Notes under the pieces: generated by a model
The model's database searches: none
What the model saw: only the letters and a program-made list of their open reading frames with translations
What the model was told of the DNA's origin: nothing
Part shown: positions 31,612-36,021 of the stretch, piece after piece
Layout of the letters: each line of letters starts with the position of its first letter
Numbering within the stretch: position 1 is the first letter of the stretch
Translations under genes and position numbers: made by a program
NCBI GenBank assembly: GCA_900318065.1
Contig: ONIY01000036.1
Coordinates: 1-36,021 of the forward strand
Source: an uncultured Prevotellaceae bacterium
GTDB lineage: Bacteria > Bacteroidota > Bacteroidia > Bacteroidales > Muribaculaceae
Reading direction: 5' to 3'
DNA length: 36,021 nucleotides

Positions 31612-34600
31612 ATGAAAAAGTATAACATTATCAACAACACGCTGGGCTGGCTGGTTTTTCTGGTGGCAACAGTCACCTACATGCTTACCATCGAGCCCAC
31701 AGCAAGCTTCTGGGACTGCCCAGAATTTATCTCACAAGGTTATAAACTAGAAATAGGCCACCCACCCGGCAACCCCATGTTTATCCTGGCGGCACGCTTT
31801 GCAGCCAACTTTGCCGGCGGTGATGTGATGGCGGTTGCCAAGTGCGTCAACGCCATGTCGGCAATCTTGAGTGCGGCAACTATCCTGCTGCTCTTCTGGA
31901 CCATCACCCACCTGGTGAAGAAACTTGTGGTAAAGCGCGACGACGAGGAAATGTCGCTGGCACAGTACCTGGTGGTAATGGGCAGCGGCCTGTGTGGAGC
32001 GCTTGCCTATGCCTGGAGCGACACCTTCTGGTTCTCGGCAGTAGAGGCCGAGGTCTATGCCTTCTCGTCGTTCTGCACCGCGCTGGTGTTCTGGCTCATC
32101 CTCAAGTGGGAGAACCGCGCCTCGAGTCCCAGCAGCGACCGCTACCTGATACTGATAGCCTACGTCTTTGGCGTGTCGCTGGGAGTGCACCTGCTCAACC
32201 TGCTTGCCATCCCAGCCATTGCGTTGATATTCTACTATCGCAAGACTAAAGAGAGCACCGCTAAGGGCTCACTCATCACGTTGCTCATCTCGTTTGTGGT
32301 AATTGTTCTCATCCTCTACGGCCTGGAACCAGGTTTCATCGAGATGAGTGGTTACTTCGAGCGCTTCTTTGTCAACACCCTGCACATGAGTTACAACAGT
32401 GGTGTGCTCATCTATGCACTGCTGCTGCTTGCAATCTTTGCATGGACCCTCTTTGAGTTGCACCGCGACAAGAGCGAGACGCTCAAGAAGTTGTCGGTGT
32501 TCCTGAGCATCGTGTTCTCGGGAATGCTCATGATAGGCGATGGCCTGTTGCTGCCGTTCATCTTGATTGTGGGCGCTGCAGTGTTCCTCTTTGGCTTTGC
32601 CAAGCGTCTCTCGCCACGCCTCTACAGCAACATCATCCTGAGCATGATGATGATTTTCATTGGTTTCTCGAGCTATGCGCTCGTGCTCATTCGCAGTAGT
32701 GCCAATCTGCCTCTCGATGAGAACTCACCCAATAGCCCCTTCGCACTCACCAGCTATCTGAGCCGTGACCAGTATGGCAAGTCGCCACTCATCTATGGCA
32801 ACACCTATGCTTCGCCAGTGCTGCGTGGTCCCGACGGCAAGCCCGTCGTTAGCGAGGGCTCACACAAGTACACTCGCGTGGTGAAGACCGAGGAAGGTCA
32901 GCCCAACGAGTATGTAGACCTGGGTCCCAACGAAGATGTGAAATATGCTCCCGAGACCCAGATGCTCTTCCCACGCATCCACAGCGGTGCCCATGCCCAG
33001 GACTATGCCAGCCTGCTTGGCGAGGAAGAGGTGGGAGAGCCAGTTACTGCAACAGTTTCTGTTGATGAGGCTGGTAATACAGCGCAAACGGCCACTGTCA
33101 ACAAGCCCACAATAAACGATAACCTCACGTTCTTCTTCAGCTACCAGCTCAACTACATGTACTGGCGCTACTTCATGTGGAACTTTGCCGGACGTCAGAA
33201 CGACATCCAGAGCAATGGTCCTGGCGACGTGACACGTGGCAACTGGATTAGCGGACTCTCGTTTATCGACAATCCACGCTTGGGCGACCAGCAGTTCCTG
33301 CCCGAGGACTACGGCACTGGCAACAAGGGCCACAATGTGTTCTACATGCTGCCGCTGCTGCTTGGCATCATTGGCTTGCTGTGGCAGGCGTTCTCAGGTA
33401 AGAAGGGCATCGAGCAGTTCTGGGTAGTGTTCTTCCTGTTCTTCATGACAGGCATCGCTATTGTTCTCTACCTGAACCAAACGCCCAGCCAGCCTCGTGA
33501 GCGCGACTACGCCTACGCCGGCTCGTTCTATGCCTACGCCATCTGGATAGGCATGGGCATCGCGGCACTGTGGCGTTGCGCTATGCACTTCATTGGCAAG
33601 AAGAAAAAAGATGATAAGGAGAAAGAGGCTGTTGCCCAGGAGTCGCATGGCGCACTGGCAGTGGCTCTCGCCGGTGTGGCAGCCTTGATAGGCGTGGCCG
33701 TGCCATTGCAGATGGTGAGCCAAACCTGGGACGACCACGACCGCTCGGGACGCTACTGCGCACGCGACTTTGGTGAGAACTACCTGCAGAGCGTCGACAA
33801 GAACGCAATCATCTTCTGTAACGGTGATAACGACACCTTCCCGTTGTGGTACCTGCAAGAGGTAGAGGGAGTGCGCACCGACGTGCGTGCCGTGAACCTG
33901 AGCTACCTGGCTACCGACTGGTACATCGCCCAGATGCAGCGTGCTTCCTACGACAGCAAGCCGCTGCCCATGCATGCCGATGCCGAGACCTATGCCTACG
34001 ACAAGCGACAGTATGGTTATTTCGTGAATGAATCGGCTGCTCCCGTCTCGGCCGACCAGTTATTCAAGGACTATTATAACGACGACACCTACAGGAATAA
34101 CCAATATGGCGAACCTGTGTTTGCCGACACCAAGATTTTCATCCCCACCAACGTCGACGCAGCCATTGCAGCAGGAGTGATTCCTGAGTCGATGCGTGAG
34201 AATGCTGTCGACAGCATCAACATTAACCTGGCTCAAGCTGCTGGTGGAGGAATGAGTGCAAGTCAGACCATGATTATCGACCTCATCTCGAGCAGTATCG
34301 CTCAGGGATGGAAGCGACCAGTCTACTTTGCCACTACCATTCCCGAGAGCCTCTTCCTGGGATTCTCGCCCTACATGCTCAACACTGGTATGGCCTATCA
34401 GATTTCGCCCATCTACACTCCTGCCGACCAGGGTGGATTTGACAAGCCTTGCAACACCGACAAGATGTATGACATCGTGACCAAGAAGTTCAAGTGGGGT
34501 GGTCTCGATAAGGCCAAGGCTGGCGACATCTACCTCGACGAGACTGTCACCCGCATGGTGACAACCACTCGCAGCGCTATGCTCTCTCTTGCCGATGCCT

Positions 34601-35196
34601 TGCGTGCCGAGGGTGATGCTGCTACCGAGGCTGGCGACCAGGCTCGTGCCGCCGACCGCTACAAGAAGGCCGAGACCGTGCTCGACCTCATGGGCAAGAA
34701 ACTGCCAGTGGAGGTTTGTCCTTACCAGAGCGCTCTGGGTCTATATGTGGCACAAAGTTATGCCAACATTGGCGTCTACGGCAACAGTAAGTCGGCACTC
34801 TCTAAGGCTGCTAAAGTCATTGAGGGCGAACTTGTGAGATATGCAAAATATGCTATCTACTACGAGCAGTTGCAGAGTCAAGGTCTTGAGGACCGCATGT
34901 CTAATAACGACCTGGCAATAGTTCATCAGGTGATTCCTTCGCTCTTTGAGAGCTACCGCATTGTTAATGCCTCGGGCATTAACCAGCTTGTGAACAAGTT
35001 CAAGAGTGTTTCGGTTGCTGGCAAGACCATCTCACCCGAGTTTGTGAAAGTGCTCACCATGACCTACGACGAGCGCGACAAGATTATGGAAGCGCAGGCG
35101 CAAGCACAGGCTCAGGCACAAGCTCAAGCCGAGGCACAGGCTCTTGAAGCTCCCGACCAGGAACAAATGTTCAATATCGATAGTTTTGCTCAATAA
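31612..35196 (+). CDS. DUF2723 membrane protein (TMEM260-like, predicted protein O-glycosyltransferase)
   Basis: The protein has 1194 residues. It starts MKKYNIINNTLGWLVFLVAT, followed by LTIEPTASFWDCPEFISQGY and LEIGHPPGNPMFILAARFAA, the conserved D-x-x-E and H-P-P-G loop of DUF2723 in the glycosyltransferase GT-C layout. A dozen or so membrane helices span about 10-345 and 585-700. The C-terminal third is soluble, with ICNGDNDTFPLWYLQEVEGV-like FCNGDNDTFPLWYLQ and a helical, TPR-like part. It ends in a Gln/Ala repeat (AQAQAQAQAQAEAQA). The human homologue TMEM260 is a protein O-mannosyltransferase, and Bacteroidetes have general O-glycosylation, so a similar role is likely. A deacetylase gene follows. 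Confidence 0.9.
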   Translation: MKKYNIINNTLGWLVFLVATVTYMLTIEPTASFWDCPEFISQGYKLEIGHPPGNPMFILAARFAANFAGGDVMAVAKCVNAMSAILSAATILLLFWTITHLVKKLVVKRDDEEMSLAQYLVVMGSGLCGALAYAWSDTFWFSAVEAEVYAFSSFCTALVFWLILKWENRASSPSSDRYLILIAYVFGVSLGVHLLNLLAIPAIALIFYYRKTKESTAKGSLITLLISFVVIVLILYGLEPGFIEMSGYFERFFVNTLHMSYNSGVLIYALLLLAIFAWTLFELHRDKSETLKKLSVFLSIVFSGMLMIGDGLLLPFILIVGAAVFLFGFAKRLSPRLYSNIILSMMMIFIGFSSYALVLIRSSANLPLDENSPNSPFALTSYLSRDQYGKSPLIYGNTYASPVLRGPDGKPVVSEGSHKYTRVVKTEEGQPNEYVDLGPNEDVKYAPETQMLFPRIHSGAHAQDYASLLGEEEVGEPVTATVSVDEAGNTAQTATVNKPTINDNLTFFFSYQLNYMYWRYFMWNFAGRQNDIQSNGPGDVTRGNWISGLSFIDNPRLGDQQFLPEDYGTGNKGHNVFYMLPLLLGIIGLLWQAFSGKKGIEQFWVVFFLFFMTGIAIVLYLNQTPSQPRERDYAYAGSFYAYAIWIGMGIAALWRCAMHFIGKKKKDDKEKEAVAQESHGALAVALAGVAALIGVAVPLQMVSQTWDDHDRSGRYCARDFGENYLQSVDKNAIIFCNGDNDTFPLWYLQEVEGVRTDVRAVNLSYLATDWYIAQMQRASYDSKPLPMHADAETYAYDKRQYGYFVNESAAPVSADQLFKDYYNDDTYRNNQYGEPVFADTKIFIPTNVDAAIAAGVIPESMRENAVDSININLAQAAGGGMSASQTMIIDLISSSIAQGWKRPVYFATTIPESLFLGFSPYMLNTGMAYQISPIYTPADQGGFDKPCNTDKMYDIVTKKFKWGGLDKAKAGDIYLDETVTRMVTTTRSAMLSLADALRAEGDAATEAGDQARAADRYKKAETVLDLMGKKLPVEVCPYQSALGLYVAQSYANIGVYGNSKSALSKAAKVIEGELVRYAKYAIYYEQLQSQGLEDRMSNNDLAIVHQVIPSLFESYRIVNASGINQLVNKFKSVSVAGKTISPEFVKVLTMTYDERDKIMEAQAQAQAQAQAQAEAQALEAPDQEQMFNIDSFAQ

Positions 35197-35218
35197 CAAG
35201 GATTGACAACCTCAACAC

Positions 35219-35258
35219 AACACCACCAGTGGGCAGTGAACACTCCCGCGGTGGTGTT
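35219..35258 (+). terminator. Terminator-like hairpin after the DUF2723 gene
   Basis: AACACCACC (35219-35227) pairs with GGTGGTGTT (35250-35258), a perfect 9-bp stem 23 bp after the stop codon. The following T tract is short (GGTTTG), so termination may be partial. Confidence 0.6.
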
Positions 35259-35342
35259 GGTTTGTGAAGAAATAAAGATAATTCAAGTTTCTAATGTGAT
35301 TATGTACATCAAAACCTCTCAATATCAGGCGATAAGCTCCCC

Positions 35343-35363
35343 CCCCCTCTATCTTAGAGGGGG
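35343..35363. repeat. 21-bp palindrome, partner of 6776-6796
   Basis: CCCCCTCT-ATCTT-AGAGGGGG is the exact reverse complement of 6776-6796. It lies 62 bp upstream of the deacetylase ATG. Confidence 0.75.
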
Positions 35364-35425
35364 AATTGATACACAGCTGTTTAACTACTCTAATCATTAC
35401 AATAGAAACTTAAATAAAGATAATC

Positions 35426-36021
35426 ATGCTCATCGAACGTCCACCATTGCTTTACCGCATGTTGTTTCCTGAGACCATCTGGAGGATTCAGAAACGGCAC
35501 AAGACGGTGTATCTCACCTTTGACGACGGACCCATCCCCGAGGTCACGCCGTGGGTGCTCGACACTCTCGACCGCTATGGCGTGAAGGCAACGTTTTTCA
35601 TGGTGGGCGACAATGTGGCACGAAATCCTCAACTGCTGGAAGAGGTGAGGCGGAGAGGACACAGCGTGGGCAACCACACCATGAATCATGTGCAGGGGGC
35701 GCACACCACCACGAGGGCCTATCTGCACAATGTGTTCAAGGCTCACGAACTCATCCAGTCGCCGCTGTTCCGTCCTCCGCACGGCTTGCTGCGGTGGGCG
35801 CAGAGCAAGGTGCTCAGGGGCAGGTTCACCATCATCATGTATGACCTGGTGTCGCGCGACTACAGCAAGAAACTCAAGCCCGAGCAGGTGCTTGCCAACG
35901 TGAAGCGCTATGCCCGCAATGGCTCGATAATCGTGTTCCACGACTCGCTAAAGGCGGAGCGCAACATGAAATATGCCCTGCCGCGAGCCATTGAGTGGCT
36001 GCAGCACAAGGGATATAAGTT
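35426..36021 (+). CDS. Polysaccharide deacetylase (NodB homology), 3' end cut by the window
   Basis: The frame is open from the ATG at 35426 to the right edge, 198 codons. It begins MLIERPPLLYRMLFPETIWR. NodB motifs are all present: TFDDGP (motif 1, residues about 30-35, catalytic Asp), GHSVGNHTMNH (motif 2, the H-x3-H metal pair), RPPHG (motif 3), and IIVFHDS (motif 5 His). It has no signal peptide and matches the short cytoplasmic-like Bacteroidales family of about 205 residues, so only a few residues are missing. It probably removes acetyl groups from an N-acetylated sugar; the substrate is unknown. It follows the DUF2723 gene by 229 bp containing a terminator and a palindrome. Confidence 0.9.
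   Translation, partial: MLIERPPLLYRMLFPETIWRIQKRHKTVYLTFDDGPIPEVTPWVLDTLDRYGVKATFFMVGDNVARNPQLLEEVRRRGHSVGNHTMNHVQGAHTTTRAYLHNVFKAHELIQSPLFRPPHGLLRWAQSKVLRGRFTIIMYDLVSRDYSKKLKPEQVLANVKRYARNGSIIVFHDSLKAERNMKYALPRAIEWLQHKGYK

Overview
The window looks like a chromosomal segment from a gut-type member of the order Bacteroidales, probably near Muribaculaceae or Prevotellaceae. The order is well supported: promoters follow the Bacteroidetes form (TTTG or CTTG, about 19-20 bp, then TAnnTTTG), Shine-Dalgarno sequences are essentially absent, and the gene content is typical (DUF2723 glycosyltransferase, NodB deacetylase without signal peptide, lipoproteins, COG1373-type ATPases). The family assignment is inference. 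No tRNA, rRNA or transposase gene was found. LAYOUT. Positions 1-5240 hold a leftward type I restriction-modification operon: hsdM (frameshifted), a DUF1016/PD-(D/E)XK nuclease, hsdS, a RhuM-family gene, and the start of hsdR, which runs off the left edge. Positions 5241-7140 carry a TrmH-family RNA methylase between two repeat-rich intergenic islands. Positions 7142-9803 hold pgi and a two-part GNAT-like protein, both leftward. A rightward three-part protein (A1S_2505-like plus DUF1810) ends at a strong bidirectional terminator. A damaged rubrerythrin, a Na/Pi cotransporter, an LTA-synthase-like sulfatase and a membrane-anchored zinc-ribbon repeat protein follow, all leftward. Positions 17211-18527 hold a 23-bp iteron array and a frameshifted AAA_14/DUF4143 ATPase. 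Positions 18616-21836 hold envelope genes (lipoproteins and a small beta-barrel). Positions 22480-27740 run leftward: recF, DUF721, a hotdog thioesterase, a regulator-like protein, a membrane Ser/Thr kinase and a second DUF4143 ATPase. A third ATPase (DUF234 type, 28036-29472) is bracketed by near-identical 91-bp repeats. A DMT transporter and a Sfp-type PPTase face a rightward DUF2723 protein and a partial polysaccharide deacetylase. MAIN OBSERVATIONS. First, all three ATPases with nuclease-like tails have their own repeat set at the promoter: four 23-bp iterons, two 31-bp repeats, and a 51-bp palindromic repeat array copied on both sides of the gene. This is my best candidate for an undescribed self-contained module. 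Second, at least five conserved genes (hsdM, pgi, rubrerythrin, ATPase, thioesterase), and probably a lipoprotein pair, carry short internal deletions, most of which shift the frame. That is either real decay or an assembly problem. Third, intergenic DNA is packed with palindromes, including one family with compensatory stem changes, MITE-like elements and degenerate short tandem repeats placed at gene 3' ends.
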